A stretch of DNA of 64,000 bases from Amycolatopsis mediterranei (GCF_026017845.1 NZ_CP100416.1:5700887-5764886), one strand, 5' to 3'. Counted from the first letter of the stretch, positions 9,567 through 20,167 are shown. Notes: generated by a model not told the origin, from the letters alone. A program made the numbers and translations.

Positions 9567-9672
9567 GACACGACGCGGGCGAGGTCGGCTTGCGCTTTCC
9601 GCAAGCAGACCCCACCCGCCTCGACCGCCGGGGCGGTCGCCGAAGCGGCCGCCCCATCGTGCGTTCGAACCC

Positions 9673-11475
9673 CTACAGGTACTGACCGGTGTTCGTGGCG
9701 GTGTCGATCGCCCGCCCCGAGTCCTGGTTCTTGCCGGTGACGAGCGTGCGGATGTAGACGATCCGCTCGCCCTTCTTGCCGGAGATCCGGGCCCAGTCGT
9801 CCGGGTTGGTGGTGTTGGGCAGGTCCTCGTTCTCCGCGAACTCGTCGACGATCGCGTCGAGCAGGTGCTGCACGCGGAGACCCGGCTGCTTGGTCTCCAG
9901 CACCGACTTGATCGCCGACTTCTTCGCCCGGTCCACGATGTTCTGGATCATCGCGCCCGAGTTGAAGTCGCGGAAGTACAGGACTTCCTTGTCCCCGTTG
10001 GCGTAGGTCACCTCGAGGAACCGGTTCTCGTCGCTCTCCTCGTACATCCGCTCGACGGTGTGCTGGATCATCGCGTCGAACGTCGCCTTCGGGTCCCCGC
10101 CGAACTCGGCGAGGTCGTCGGCGTGGATCGGCAGGCCTTCGGCCAGGTACTTGGAGAAGATGTCCTTCGCGCCTTCGGCGTCCGGACGCTCGATCTTGAT
10201 CTTGACGTCGAGCCGGCCCGGCCGCAGGATCGCCGGGTCGATCATGTCTTCGCGGTTGGAGGCGCCGATGACGATGACGTTCTCCAGGCCTTCGACACCG
10301 TCGATCTCCGACAGCAGCTGCGGCACGATCGTGGTCTCGACGTCGGACGACACGCCCGACCCACGGGTCCGGAAGATCGAGTCCATCTCGTCGAAGAACA
10401 CGATCACCGGGGTGCCCTCGGAGGCCTTCTCCCGCGCCCGCTGGAAGATCAGGCGGATGTGCCGCTCGGTCTCCCCGACGAACTTGTTGAGCAGCTCGGG
10501 ACCCTTGATGTTCAGGAAGTAGGACTTCCCGTCCTCGTTGTCGCCCCGCGCCGCCGCCACCTTCTTGGCCAGCGAGTTCGCCACCGCCTTGGCGATGAGC
10601 GTCTTGCCGCAGCCCGGCGGGCCGTAGAGCAGGACGCCCTTGGGCGGACGCAGCTGGTACTCCTGGTACAGGTCGGCGTGCAGGAACGGCAGCTCGACCG
10701 CGTCCCTGATCTGCTCGATCTGCCGGGTGAGGCCGCCGATGTCCTCGTAGCGGACGTCGGGCACCTCCTCCAGCACCAGGTCTTCGACCTCCGCCTTCGG
10801 CACGCGCTCGTACGCGTAGCCGGCCTTGGAGTCGACCAGCAGCGAGTCGCCCGGCTTGAGCGGCTGCTCGGCCAGCAGGTCGGAGAGCAGGACCACCCGC
10901 TCTTCGTCCGCGTGCCCGACCACCAGCGCGCGAAGGCTGCCGCCCTCGACGTCGGCGGCGAGCACCTCACGCAACGCGCACACCTCGCCGGTGCGTTCGA
11001 AGCCGCCGGCCTCGACCACGGTGAGCGCCTCGTTGAGCCGCAGCGCCTGGCCGCGTCGCAACAAAGAGAGCTCGACCGCGGGCGACACCGACACCCGCAT
11101 CTTCCGGCCGGCCGTGAAGACGTCCACCGTGTTGTCCTCGTACGCCTCGACGAAGACGCCGTACCCGGACGGTGGCTGGGCCAGCCGGTCGACCTCCTCG
11201 CGGAGGGCGAGGAGCTGTCCTCGCGCTTCGCGCAGGGTTTCGACCAGTTTCGTGTTGCGTTCGGTGAGCTGGCTCACCCTTTCCGAGGCCTCGGCGAGCC
11301 GCTGTTCGAGAACACGGTTCTGCCGTGGCGAGTCCGTCAGTTTGCGGCGCAGCAGCGCCACTTCTTCCTCGAGAAAACGGATCTGCCGAGCCTGCTCGTC
11401 CGCCGTCGTCCCAGCTCCGGATGTTGCTGAAGGGTCGGCCTCCTCGCGCCGACCTCCGGGAAGGTCATGATGCAT
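9673..11475 (-). CDS. mpa: Proteasome-associated AAA ATPase Mpa/ARC
   Basis: This 600-residue hexameric unfoldase feeds pupylated substrates into the 20S proteasome. The N-terminal coiled coil (about residues 25-75) would bind Pup. OB-fold domains follow, then one AAA+ domain with Walker A GPPGCGKT, Walker [11 protein letters not shown] and arginine finger region LRPGRLD. The C-terminus ends GQYL, the penultimate-Tyr tail that docks to the alpha ring and opens the gate. The start is set by GGAGG ending 5 nt upstream of ATG (11473-11475). It is separated from dop by unrelated genes. Confidence 0.97.
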   Translation of the reverse strand: MHHDLPGGRREEADPSATSGAGTTADEQARQIRFLEEEVALLRRKLTDSPRQNRVLEQRLAEASERVSQLTERNTKLVETLREARGQLLALREEVDRLAQPPSGYGVFVEAYEDNTVDVFTAGRKMRVSVSPAVELSLLRRGQALRLNEALTVVEAGGFERTGEVCALREVLAADVEGGSLRALVVGHADEERVVLLSDLLAEQPLKPGDSLLVDSKAGYAYERVPKAEVEDLVLEEVPDVRYEDIGGLTRQIEQIRDAVELPFLHADLYQEYQLRPPKGVLLYGPPGCGKTLIAKAVANSLAKKVAAARGDNEDGKSYFLNIKGPELLNKFVGETERHIRLIFQRAREKASEGTPVIVFFDEMDSIFRTRGSGVSSDVETTIVPQLLSEIDGVEGLENVIVIGASNREDMIDPAILRPGRLDVKIKIERPDAEGAKDIFSKYLAEGLPIHADDLAEFGGDPKATFDAMIQHTVERMYEESDENRFLEVTYANGDKEVLYFRDFNSGAMIQNIVDRAKKSAIKSVLETKQPGLRVQHLLDAIVDEFAENEDLPNTTNPDDWARISGKKGERIVYIRTLVTGKNQDSGRAIDTATNTGQYL

Positions 11476-11841
11476 CGGGCACCTCCTCGGAGTGCTTTTC
11501 ATTCCACGGTACCGGCGATCACCGACAAGAAAAGGCCTTTCCGCATCACAAGATCGGCGCGTCGCGGTTTGCCTGCCACCCCCAGCACGGACATTCCCGC
11601 AGCGCAAGAGGCCATTTCGGTGCCGTGGCGCAGGCGTGTGACGGGTCCGTCCGGGCCGAGAGGAAGCAAGCACGTCGGGAGTACCCCGCCCGCGAGAGCG
11701 CCAACCCCGCCCGGGATCCGGGCAATTCCGGCCAGTTCCGCCCTAACCGCGCGGCGGGACAGCCCGGTGGCTAGCATCGGGCGACGCCGTGCCGGCCCCG
11801 ATGGCCGGGCGCTATCGAAGGAACGCTAGGGGGCACCAGTC
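11476..11841. other. Divergent intergenic region
   Basis: This 366-bp region separates mpa (minus) from a Pro/Gly/Gln-rich membrane protein (plus). It contains the mpa ribosome site at 11481-11486. TAGCAT at 11772-11777 is a weak -10 candidate for the plus gene. A 92-codon minus-strand frame (11499-11777) is open but has no ribosome site or recognisable features. No strong palindrome was seen. Confidence 0.5.
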
Positions 11842-12807
11842 ATGACCTACCCGCCGCAGCACCCGGGCGGCTACGGCCAGCAGCCCGACGGTTACGGGCA
11901 GCAGCCCGGGCCGTACGGCCAGCCGCAGCAGGGCGGCGGTTACCCCCAGAGCGGTCCCCAGCCCCAGCCCGGCTACGGCGGCACCCAGCAGTTCGGCCGG
12001 CCCGGCCCGTACGACGGCACGCAGCAGTACGGCCAGCCCGGCGGCTATGACGGCGGCACTCAGCAGTACGGCCAGCCCGGCGGGTACGAGGGCGGCACCC
12101 AGCAGTACGGGCAGCCGGGGCCGTACGACCAGCCCGGCCAGGGTGGTTACCCGCCGCAGACGGGCCCTCAGGCCCAGCCGGGCTACCCGCCGTACGGCCA
12201 GCAGGACCAGTGGGGCCAGCCGCCGCAGTCCTTCGGCCACGACCCGTACGGCGGCGGCTTCGGCGAAGCGCCCCCGCCCAAGAAGAAGACCGGCCTGATC
12301 GTCGGCATCGCGGCGGCCGCGGTGGTGCTCGTCGGCGGCGGCGTGACCGCGTTCGTCCTCCTGAACGGCGACGACCAGAAGACCGCCGCACCGCCCGCGG
12401 CCAGCAGCTCGGCGGCTCCGACGACGGCGCCGAAGGCGTCCACCCCGAAGCCCAAGAGCACCGCACCGACCAGCCCGACGACGAAGAGCACCAAGCCCGC
12501 GGGCGGCGGCCCGGCGCCCGGTGGCAAGGCCAGCTCCCAGGAGCTGTTCGACTCGACCCTCGCGGCCTACAACGCGGGCGACGAGAAGGCCCTCGGCGAC
12601 ACCATCTGCCGCAGCGTCTACGAGGGCACCACGGGCGAGATCCCGAAGGTCACGGTGAAGCTGACCGGCACCCCGGAGGAGACCGGCGACAAGGCCACCG
12701 TCCGCTACTCGGCCACCGACGGCAGCAAGACCAAGGTCGGCACGATGTCGGCGCAGAAGGAATCCGGGCTCTGGTGCCTGTCGAACGTCCACGCGGACGG
12801 CTCGTGA
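11842..12807 (+). CDS. Membrane-anchored protein with Gln/Pro/Gly/Tyr-rich N-terminus
   Basis: This protein has 321 residues. Residues 1-145 are low-complexity Pro/Gly/Gln/Tyr and probably cytoplasmic. One transmembrane helix follows after KKK ([25 protein letters not shown]). Next come a Thr/Pro/Lys/Ser linker and a C-terminal extracytoplasmic domain of about 90 residues. That domain has two Cys (ICRS and LWCL) and an NTF2-like, DUF4878-like look. Its role is unknown, with a cell-envelope function inferred. The next gene encodes a related C-terminal domain, so the two appear to be paralogues in one operon. Confidence 0.8.
   Translation: MTYPPQHPGGYGQQPDGYGQQPGPYGQPQQGGGYPQSGPQPQPGYGGTQQFGRPGPYDGTQQYGQPGGYDGGTQQYGQPGGYEGGTQQYGQPGPYDQPGQGGYPPQTGPQAQPGYPPYGQQDQWGQPPQSFGHDPYGGGFGEAPPPKKKTGLIVGIAAAAVVLVGGGVTAFVLLNGDDQKTAAPPAASSSAAPTTAPKASTPKPKSTAPTSPTTKSTKPAGGGPAPGGKASSQELFDSTLAAYNAGDEKALGDTICRSVYEGTTGEIPKVTVKLTGTPEETGDKATVRYSATDGSKTKVGTMSAQKESGLWCLSNVHADGS
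11980..12129 (+). repeat. In-frame tandem repeat in the Gln-rich protein
   Basis: Four consecutive units of 12-13 codons encode variants of [13 protein letters not shown] (residues 47-96). The units are imperfect at DNA level. Such repeats can expand or contract, so strain length differences are expected here. Confidence 0.75.
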
Positions 12808-12820
12808 GCACCCGGCGGCG

Positions 12821-13273
12821 GTGAACCGCGCGTTGGCCGCCGGGCTCGTGCTGCTCGGCGTGGCCGGGGCGGGCGTCGTGCTCGGGCTGCTGCTCGTCGC
12901 CCCGGCCGGCTCCCCACCTCCGGCGTCGGACAAGCCGTCGCCGCCGGCCCGCCCGTCGGCCCCGTCCCCGGCCCCCGACGAGGCCGACACCGCGGCGGTG
13001 GCGGTCCTGGCCCGCGCGATCGTCGACGCGATCACCCGCCACGACTCGGCGGCGTTCGGCAAGCTCACGTGCCGCCCGCAGACCGCCGAGGCGCTGGCCG
13101 GCCTCCAGCGAACGTGGGACGCGGCCGGCCCGGTCACGGCGAAGCTGGCCGCACCCCCGGAGCTGCGCGGCGAGTCCGCGACGGCGAAGGTGCACGTCGA
13201 AGCGGCGGGCGGCACCAAGGACACGCCCTTTCCGCTGCACAAGGAGAACGGCCGCTGGTGCGTACCGGGCTAA
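12821..13273 (+). CDS. Membrane-anchored or secreted NTF2-like paralogue
   Basis: A GTG start gives 150 residues. An N-terminal hydrophobic segment (AAGLVLLGVAGAGVVLGLLLVAPAG) is followed by a Pro/Ser linker. The C-terminal domain resembles that of the preceding gene: ITRHDSAAFGKLTC at its start and ENGRWCVPG at its end, with two Cys in matching places. The gene starts 13 bp after the previous stop, so co-transcription is likely. No function is recognised. Confidence 0.7.
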   Translation: MNRALAAGLVLLGVAGAGVVLGLLLVAPAGSPPPASDKPSPPARPSAPSPAPDEADTAAVAVLARAIVDAITRHDSAAFGKLTCRPQTAEALAGLQRTWDAAGPVTAKLAAPPELRGESATAKVHVEAAGGTKDTPFPLHKENGRWCVPG

Positions 13274-13288
13274 CCCACCCGGCGCCGG

Positions 13289-14092
13289 TCAGGGCTGCGT
13301 CCGCCGGAGCGTGCCGCGCGGCGTGAACCCCTCGGGCCAGCGGGTGGCCGCGTCGGCGAGGGCTCCGGTCAGGTCCGCATCCGCCAGGTCGGCCGTGGTG
13401 AGGTCGGCCCCGCGCAGATCCGCGTCCCGCAGGAGCGCGCCGGTCAGGGTCGCGCCGGTCAGGGTCGCGTTCCGCAACACCGCGCCCTCCAGGTTCGCCC
13501 CCACGAAACAGACCCCGGGGATCGCGAGGCCGGTCAGGTCGGCGTCCCGCAGGTCGACCCGTTCCAGCTCGGACGCCGCGCCCGGTTCGATCATCCCGCC
13601 GCGGCGCAGCGCGCCGATCGCGGCCGCGACGTCGCCGGCCGGACCGCCTTCGCGACGCGGCGTCCCCGGCTCCCACGGCGCCCGGGAGCAGATGAAGGAC
13701 GTGAGCAGCGCGTGGATGTGCCCGCGGTACCGCGCGTCGAGGTCCGCCAGTTGCTCCAGCGCGTAGACCGCGCCCTGCCGCGTCGGCTCCTGCTCGGCAC
13801 CGAGCTGGTCGATCGCCTTGGTGAACAGGTCGATGGACCGGCTCTCGCGGTTGAGCAGCAGCTGCCGCGACGTCAGGACGGCGCCCAGCCCGACCCCGGC
13901 CAGCGCCAGCAGACCGCCGAGCGCCTGCAGCAGGGTGGCGCGGACGTCGTTCACGGCCTTCAGCCGGTCCGCCGCGCCCAGCCCGGGTGCGTTGCCGACG
14001 AGCCAGGACGGCGCGAAGCCCACGCAAAGCACCACCAGGACGGCGACCACGACCGCGGGCACCGCGAACCCGGCCTTGCGGCGCGGCGGCAC
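13289..14092 (-). CDS. Pentapeptide-repeat membrane protein
   Basis: A GTG start at 14092, 5 bp after the trmI stop, gives 267 residues. Two hydrophobic segments occur near the N-terminus (VPAVVVAVLVVLCVGFAPSWLVG and LLQALGGLLALAGVGLGAVL). A helical region follows (DLFTKAIDQLGAEQEPTRQGAVYALEQLA). The C-terminal right-handed beta-helix has about 14 A(D/N)LXX-type pentapeptides. This layout is common among actinobacterial membrane pentapeptide proteins of unknown role. It probably sits in the trmI transcription unit. Confidence 0.85.
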   Translation of the reverse strand: MPPRRKAGFAVPAVVVAVLVVLCVGFAPSWLVGNAPGLGAADRLKAVNDVRATLLQALGGLLALAGVGLGAVLTSRQLLLNRESRSIDLFTKAIDQLGAEQEPTRQGAVYALEQLADLDARYRGHIHALLTSFICSRAPWEPGTPRREGGPAGDVAAAIGALRRGGMIEPGAASELERVDLRDADLTGLAIPGVCFVGANLEGAVLRNATLTGATLTGALLRDADLRGADLTTADLADADLTGALADAATRWPEGFTPRGTLRRTQP

Positions 14093-14097
14093 TGCCC

Positions 14098-15096
<999 letters not shown>

Positions 15097-16248
15097 TCAG
15101 CGGGTACGGCGGTTCAGGGCGGCCCGCAGGTCGTCCCGGCGCAGCACGCCCGCCGGGCGGCCCTCGTCGTCGACCACGAGGAACTGCCACGCCGCGGTCT
15201 CGCGGACCCGCTCGACGACGTCCTCCCCCGGCTCCGACGCGAGCAGCACGGTCTCGGCCCGGATCGGTTCGGCCGCGAACTCGGCCGGGGCGTGCGGCGA
15301 GGAGCTCGCGAGCCGCTCCGCCGCGCCGACGTCCAGGAGCCCGGCCGCCACGCCGTCGGCGCGGACCAGGACCACGCCCCGGCCGGCCGACGCGGCCAGC
15401 GCGTCCGACACCGGGCTTTCGGCGGGCAGCTGCAGCACCGGCCGGACCAGCTCGTCGAGGACCAGGCCTTCCGGCCACGTGCGGCGGGCTTCGGCGGCCA
15501 GCTCGGAGCGGGCGCCGAGGACCACGAACCACGCCGTCACGACGCAGACGCCCAGCCGCAGCCAGCGGTCGGGGCTCGCGGTCGCCAGGCCCCACAAGGC
15601 CCAGACCAGCAGCCCCGCGGCCACGACCGCGCCGCCGGCGACCGCCGCGCGCGTGCCCTTGGCCCGGGTGCCGGTGACCGCCCAGACGCCGGCACGGACC
15701 AGCCGGCCGCCGTCGAGGGGCAGTCCGGGCAGCAGGTTGAACACGCCGACGGCGAGGTTCGCCACCGCGCATTCGGCCACCAGGAGCCAGACCGCGCCGT
15801 CCGGGGGCACGGCGAACATCAGCAGCCCGCAGAAGCCGCCGAGCAGCAGCGACACGGCGGGACCGGCGGCGGCGACCAGGCCTTCGTCACCCGGGCGTTT
15901 CGGGGTGCGGGCCACTTCGGACAGGCCGCCGAGGAGAAAGAGCCGCAGCCGCCGCACCGGGATTCCCAGCCGCAGCGCGACCAGGCAGTGCCCGAGCTCG
16001 TGCGCGAGCACGGACAGGCCTAGCAGCAGCGCGAACGCGCCGGCCAGCAGCCACGACGTCGTGGCCGAAGCGTCCGGGAGCAGCCGCCCGACCAGCGGCG
16101 CGTAGAGCACGACGACGACCAAAGAGCCGACCCACCAGGACGGCGCGAGCAGCACCGGCACCCCGGCGACCCGGAACAGCACGAGGCCGCCGTCCGAGCG
16201 GACGGCCTGCCGGGTACCCCCGGTGCCCTGCTCACTGGTCGCGGCCAT
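15097..16248 (-). CDS. Site-2-protease-family M50 metalloprotease with CBS domains
   Basis: This 383-residue polytopic membrane protein has the zinc site HELGH at residues 83-87 and the third ligand motif NLLPGLPLDGG (Asp179). A C-terminal cytoplasmic CBS-domain pair (about 255-383) suggests regulation by an adenine nucleotide. It would cleave membrane-embedded substrates; the target is unknown. It is divergent from the RecB-like gene across the symmetric repeat array at 16309-16430. Confidence 0.93.
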   Translation of the reverse strand: MAATSEQGTGGTRQAVRSDGGLVLFRVAGVPVLLAPSWWVGSLVVVVLYAPLVGRLLPDASATTSWLLAGAFALLLGLSVLAHELGHCLVALRLGIPVRRLRLFLLGGLSEVARTPKRPGDEGLVAAAGPAVSLLLGGFCGLLMFAVPPDGAVWLLVAECAVANLAVGVFNLLPGLPLDGGRLVRAGVWAVTGTRAKGTRAAVAGGAVVAAGLLVWALWGLATASPDRWLRLGVCVVTAWFVVLGARSELAAEARRTWPEGLVLDELVRPVLQLPAESPVSDALAASAGRGVVLVRADGVAAGLLDVGAAERLASSSPHAPAEFAAEPIRAETVLLASEPGEDVVERVRETAAWQFLVVDDEGRPAGVLRRDDLRAALNRRTR

Positions 16249-16308
16249 GCGCAGAGCCTAGAGCCCCGGGTGTGGGTACCGGGTGATCCGGCCCCCACCG
16301 GTGTCGCA

Positions 16309-16430
16309 ACCGGACGACACGCGTACACAACCGGACGACACGCGTACCTGAATGGACGACACGGCGACGGGCGGCCGTGTCGTCCGATCCCGTACGCGTG
16401 TCGTCCGCCGGGGTACGCGTGTCGTCCGGT
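16309..16430. repeat. Mirror-symmetric six-copy motif array
   Basis: The core GGACGACACG occurs three times forward (starting at 16312, 16333 and 16354), with 21-bp spacing between each. Three inverted copies follow, at 16375-16386, 16392-16407 and 16413-16428. The 16-mer CGGACGACACGCGTAC is at 16311 and 16332, and its reverse complement at 16392 and 16413, again 21 bp apart. All three copy pairs share one axis at 16369.5. It lies between the divergent starts 16248 and 16498. Confidence 0.9.
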
Positions 16431-16497
16431 CCGGTCTGTCGCGGTGGCGGGCGTTGCGGTCGCCGGAACTGTCGGACCCCGGCGTTACGCTCTGCCC

Positions 16498-17397
16498 ATG
16501 CCCGACGCCGACACCGTCACCACCGACACCCCAGCCTCCGCCGTCGCCACCGAGGTGCGGCGGCGCCCCGCGTTGTCGCCGTCACGGGCCAGCGACTTCA
16601 AGCAGTGCCCGCTGCTCTACCGGTTCCGCGCGGTCGACCGGCTGCCGGAGGTCCCGACCAAGGCCCAGCTGCGGGGCACGCTCGTCCACTCGGTGCTGGA
16701 ACGGCTGTTCGCGCTGCCCGCCGCCGAGCGCGTTCCGGCGCAGGCGAGGGAGCTGCTCGGCCCGGCGTGGACGGACCTCTCCGCGGACCGTCCGGAGTGG
16801 ACCGAACTGTTCGACGGCGAAAAGCCCGACGACCACGCGGACTGGCTGCGGTCGGCGGAGAAACTGCTGGACGCCTACTTCGAACTGGAAGACCCGCGGC
16901 GGCTGGAACCCGAGGCCTGCGAGCTGCACGTCGAGATCGAGCTCGGCTCCGGTGTCCTGCTGCGCGGCTACATCGACCGGCTCGACGTCGCGCCGACCGG
17001 CGAGATCCGGGTGGTGGACTACAAGACCGGTGCCGCGCCGCGCGAGATCGGCGAGGCCAAGGCGATGTTCCAGATGAAGTTCTACGCCGTGGTCCTCTGG
17101 CGGCTGCGCGGGATCGTGCCGCGCCAGCTCAAACTCATGTACCTCACCGATGGCCAGTCCCTCGCCTACACCCCCGACGAAGCCGAGCTGCTGCGCTTCG
17201 AACGCACGCTGGAAGCCATCTGGCAGGCCATCCTCAAGGCGGGCAAGACCGGCGACTTCCGGGCGAACAAGAGCAAGCTGTGCAACTGGTGCGACCACCA
17301 GGCGCACTGCCCCGAGTACGGCGGCACCCCGCCCGCATACCCCGGCTGGCCGGAGCCCGACGCGGGCGACGAGACACCGCTGGACCGGGCCGACTGA
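16498..17397 (+). CDS. RecB-family PD-(D/E)XK exonuclease
   Basis: This 299-residue nuclease domain protein resembles the free-standing RecB/Cas4-like family. Nuclease motifs include RGTLVHSVLE, the YIDRLDV strand and VVDYKTG (D and K of the active site). One Cys near the N-terminus (FKQCPLLYRF) and three near the C-terminus (CNWCDHQAHCPE) form the usual 4Fe-4S cluster site. A DNA-repair role is likely but untested. The stop overlaps the next gene's ATG by one base (TGATG). The same neighbour order, trmI then RecB-like, occurs in M. tuberculosis (Rv2119). Confidence 0.93.
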   Translation: MPDADTVTTDTPASAVATEVRRRPALSPSRASDFKQCPLLYRFRAVDRLPEVPTKAQLRGTLVHSVLERLFALPAAERVPAQARELLGPAWTDLSADRPEWTELFDGEKPDDHADWLRSAEKLLDAYFELEDPRRLEPEACELHVEIELGSGVLLRGYIDRLDVAPTGEIRVVDYKTGAAPREIGEAKAMFQMKFYAVVLWRLRGIVPRQLKLMYLTDGQSLAYTPDEAELLRFERTLEAIWQAILKAGKTGDFRANKSKLCNWCDHQAHCPEYGGTPPAYPGWPEPDAGDETPLDRAD

Positions 17398-18188
17398 TGG
17401 CCGACGCCTTCTACGTCCCGCTCGGCGGCGACCGGTTCTCCGCGACCGGGCACACGGCCGGGCCGTGGACCCCGGACGCCCAGCACTTCGGCCCGCCGTC
17501 GGCGTTGCTCGTCCGGGCCCTCGAATCCGTCGAATCCGCGCATCCGGCCGAGCTCGCCCGCGTGACCGTCGAGATCCTCGGCCCGGCACCGGTCGCCGAA
17601 CTCACCGTGCGGGCCCGGATCGAGCGGCCCGGCCGGTCGGTCGAGCTCCTGCAGGCCGAGCTGGCGAGCGCCGAGCGCGTCGTCGCGCGGGCGTCGGCGT
17701 GGCGCATCGCGACGTCCGACACCGCGGAGGTGGGCACCGACGCCGGCCCGCTGCTGCCCGGCGCCGGCAGCGTCGAAGAGTCGTCGTGGCCGGAGGGCTG
17801 GCAGGGCGGCTACCTCGACGCGGTCGAGTGGCGCGCGGTGCGCGGCGCCATGGACGTGCCCGGCCCGGCGGCCGTGTGGGCCCGCCAGCGCGTCCCGCTG
17901 GTCGACGGCGAGGAACCGAGCGGCCTGCAGCGGCTGTTCGCCGTCGCCGACTCCGGCAACGGCGTGTCCAACTACCTCGACCCGCGGCAGTGGTGGTTCA
18001 TCAACTCCGAGCTCACCGTGCACCTGCGGCGGACGCCGGCCGGCGAGTGGATCGGCCTCGACGCGGTCACGCTGGTCGGCAGGCACGGCATCGGCACGGC
18101 GACCAGCATCCTGCACGACGGCGACGGCCCGGTGGCCACCGGCGCACAGGCGCTGATGGTCCGGCCGCGACAGGCCGGGGGCGGATAG
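17397..18188 (+). CDS. Thioesterase-family protein (double hotdog)
   Basis: This 263-residue protein resembles acyl-CoA thioesterase II-like, TesB-type double-hotdog proteins. Features include GHTAGPW and PSALLVRALE near the start, then GLQRLFAVADSGNGVSNYLDP and WWFINSELTVHLRRTPAGEWIGLDA. The second half carries the Asp/Asn region expected of the active hotdog. The substrate is unknown. Translational coupling to the RecB-like gene is implied by the TGATG junction. Confidence 0.85.
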   Translation: MADAFYVPLGGDRFSATGHTAGPWTPDAQHFGPPSALLVRALESVESAHPAELARVTVEILGPAPVAELTVRARIERPGRSVELLQAELASAERVVARASAWRIATSDTAEVGTDAGPLLPGAGSVEESSWPEGWQGGYLDAVEWRAVRGAMDVPGPAAVWARQRVPLVDGEEPSGLQRLFAVADSGNGVSNYLDPRQWWFINSELTVHLRRTPAGEWIGLDAVTLVGRHGIGTATSILHDGDGPVATGAQALMVRPRQAGGG

Positions 18189-18252
18189 CCACCCACAACG
18201 GGCCCGCATCCAATAACCTTCGCGGAACGACCGACTTGAGGAGCGCTCCGGC

Positions 18253-19188
18253 ATGCAGATCACCTCGGTGGTCAACCAGAAAGGCGGGGTCGGCAAGACC
18301 TCACTGAGCGTCGGCACCGCAGCCGCACTGGCTGAGATGGGCCGCCGGGTGCTCCTGGTCGACCTCGACCCGCAGGGCCACGCGACGACCGAGATGCTCG
18401 GGTTGTCCGAGGTGCCCGCGGACCGGCCGAGCCTGGCGAAGGCGCTGGCCAAGACGTGGAAGGGTCCGATCGAGGACCTCGTCGTGCCGCACCCGCGCAG
18501 CAATCTCGGCAAGGGTGGCGCGCTCGACGTCGTGCCGACGTCACCGGGGATGTTCGACCTGATCCGGCGGCTCGACTCCTTCCGCGTGCCCGGCTGGCAG
18601 CTCGCGCGGGTCATCCAGTTCGCCAACTACGACCACTGCGTCATCGACTGCCCGCCCGCGCTGGACGTGCTGACGAACAACGCGCTGGCGGCGTCGCACG
18701 GCATCCTGGTGCCGGTCCAGCCGGACAAGACCAGCATCCGCGCGCTGCGGCTGCTGGCCGATCAGGTCCGGTACGTCGAGCAGACCGTCGGGCGGCAGCC
18801 GCTGTCGTGGTTCGGCCTGGTGCCGAGCCTGTACCGGCGGCCGATCTCGCACTACGCGGCCGCGGCGCTGCAGGAGATGTACGACTTCGGCATCCCGATG
18901 CTCTCGCACCTGCCGCTGGGCGTGGTGATGAACGAGGCGGCGGCGCACGGCGTCCCGGTGACGACGTACGCGCCGGAGACGTTGCAGGCGCTGTCCTTCC
19001 GCGAGATCGCCGAAACGCTCGACAGCTACCTGGAGCAGAACGCCGCGCCGGCGGTGGTCCCGGCCGACGAGGAGTTCGTCTTCGAGGACTTCATCTCGGA
19101 GGTCGCGGTGGCCCGCAACGTCAACGACAACGGCGCCCGCAAGGGCCTCTACGACCTGCTGCCGAAGAAGCCGAACCGCCCCCGCTGA
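18253..19188 (+). CDS. ParA-family ATPase
   Basis: This 311-residue deviant Walker ATPase has KGGVGKT at residues 10-16, LLVDLDPQGHAT, and IDCPPALDVLTNNAL. A GAGGAG ribosome site precedes the ATG. There is no ParB or recognisable parS-like repeat nearby, so chromosome or plasmid partition is not implied. Orphan ParA proteins of this kind position cellular cargo or have unknown roles. A large hairpin follows its stop by 2 bp. Confidence 0.9.
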   Translation: MQITSVVNQKGGVGKTSLSVGTAAALAEMGRRVLLVDLDPQGHATTEMLGLSEVPADRPSLAKALAKTWKGPIEDLVVPHPRSNLGKGGALDVVPTSPGMFDLIRRLDSFRVPGWQLARVIQFANYDHCVIDCPPALDVLTNNALAASHGILVPVQPDKTSIRALRLLADQVRYVEQTVGRQPLSWFGLVPSLYRRPISHYAAAALQEMYDFGIPMLSHLPLGVVMNEAAAHGVPVTTYAPETLQALSFREIAETLDSYLEQNAAPAVVPADEEFVFEDFISEVAVARNVNDNGARKGLYDLLPKKPNRPR

Positions 19189-19190
19189 AC

Positions 19191-19245
19191 TGCAGTGAAT
19201 GACTCATTCCTGGCGTCGGACGCCAGGAATGAGTCATTCACTGCA
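19191..19245. terminator. 55-bp palindrome with 27-bp arms
   Basis: The arms 19191-19217 and 19219-19245 are perfect inverted repeats around one central base. Each arm contains the shorter palindrome TGAATGA/TCATTCA-type core, so alternative two-hairpin folding is possible. It stands between convergent genes (ParA-like and hisG). No T tract follows. A bidirectional terminator or a dispersed intergenic palindrome are the likeliest readings. Confidence 0.75.
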
Positions 19246-19271
19246 TGCGGTGGGGGGCTGTGGCCGGCTGG

Positions 19272-20117
19272 TCAGAGGCGGCAGGAGCGGATGTCCGACG
19301 CCAGGATCGCCTTCGCGCCCACCTCGGCGAGCTCGTCCATGACGAGGTTGACCTTCTTGCGCGACACCATCGCCCGCACGGCCACCCAGTCGTCGTCGGC
19401 CAGCGGCGCGACCGTCGGCGACTCCAGGCCCGGCGTGATCGCGATCGCGCGCTCCACCAGCGTCCGCGGGCAGTCGTAGTCGAGCATCATGTACTGCTGC
19501 GCGAACACGACCCCGCGCAGGCGCGCGGCCAGCTGCGACTTCGCCTTGCTCTCCTCGGTGCCCCGGCGCCGCAGCAGCACGGCTTCCGACACGCAGATCG
19601 GGTCGCCGAACGCCACCAGGTTGTTCTGCCGCAGCGACCGGCCCGACTCGACGACGTCCGCGATCGCGTCCGCCACGCCGAGCTGGATCGAGATCTCCAC
19701 CGCGCCGTCGAGGCGGATCACCTCGGCCTCGACGCCGTGGCGGGCGAGGTCGTCGCGGACCAGCCGCGGGTACGACGTCGCCAGCCGCTTGCCGTGCAGG
19801 TCGGCCGGCTTCCAGTCCCGGCCCGCCGGGGCGGCGTAGCGGAACGTCGAGCCGCCGAAGCCGAGCGCCTGGACCTCCTCGACCGGCGCGCCGGAATCGA
19901 GCGCGAGGTCGCGGCCGGTGATGCCGAGGTCGAGCTCGCCGGAGCCGACGTAGATGGCGATGTCCTTGGGCCGCAGGAAGAAGAACTCGACCTCGTTCAC
20001 CGGGTCGAGCACGGTCAGGTCGCGCTGCTCATGCCGCTTGCGGTAGCCCGCTTCGCCGAGCATCTCCGTCGCCGCGGCGGCGAGGGCTCCCTTGTTCGGC
20101 ACGGCAACACGCAGCAT
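19272..20117 (-). CDS. hisG: ATP phosphoribosyltransferase HisG (long form)
   Basis: This 281-residue enzyme catalyses the first step of histidine synthesis, condensing ATP and PRPP. It begins with [12 protein letters not shown]. The segment [23 protein letters not shown] is the PRPP-binding region. The C-terminal third, absent from short HisG, is the ACT-like regulatory domain expected to bind histidine, ending IRSCRL. It lies 50 bp downstream of hisE, probably in one operon. Other his genes are not nearby, as in M. tuberculosis. Confidence 0.97.
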   Translation of the reverse strand: MLRVAVPNKGALAAAATEMLGEAGYRKRHEQRDLTVLDPVNEVEFFFLRPKDIAIYVGSGELDLGITGRDLALDSGAPVEEVQALGFGGSTFRYAAPAGRDWKPADLHGKRLATSYPRLVRDDLARHGVEAEVIRLDGAVEISIQLGVADAIADVVESGRSLRQNNLVAFGDPICVSEAVLLRRRGTEESKAKSQLAARLRGVVFAQQYMMLDYDCPRTLVERAIAITPGLESPTVAPLADDDWVAVRAMVSRKKVNLVMDELAEVGAKAILASDIRSCRL

Positions 20118-20167
20118 TTCGCTCTTCTCCTCGTTCTTCGCACGATCCAGCACCGCACGAAACCCCG

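Noticed and set aside
11499-11777. 92-codon minus-strand frame upstream of mpa
   Set aside because: It has no ribosome site, motif or coding bias beyond high GC; it lies in a likely leader region.
16309-16430. CRISPR-like interpretation of the repeat array
   Set aside because: Units are spaced by a few bases, half are inverted, and there are no spacers or cas genes.
18253-19245. Plasmid partition locus
   Set aside because: There is no ParB, no parS-like repeats and no replication gene; the palindrome is a single element at the gene end.
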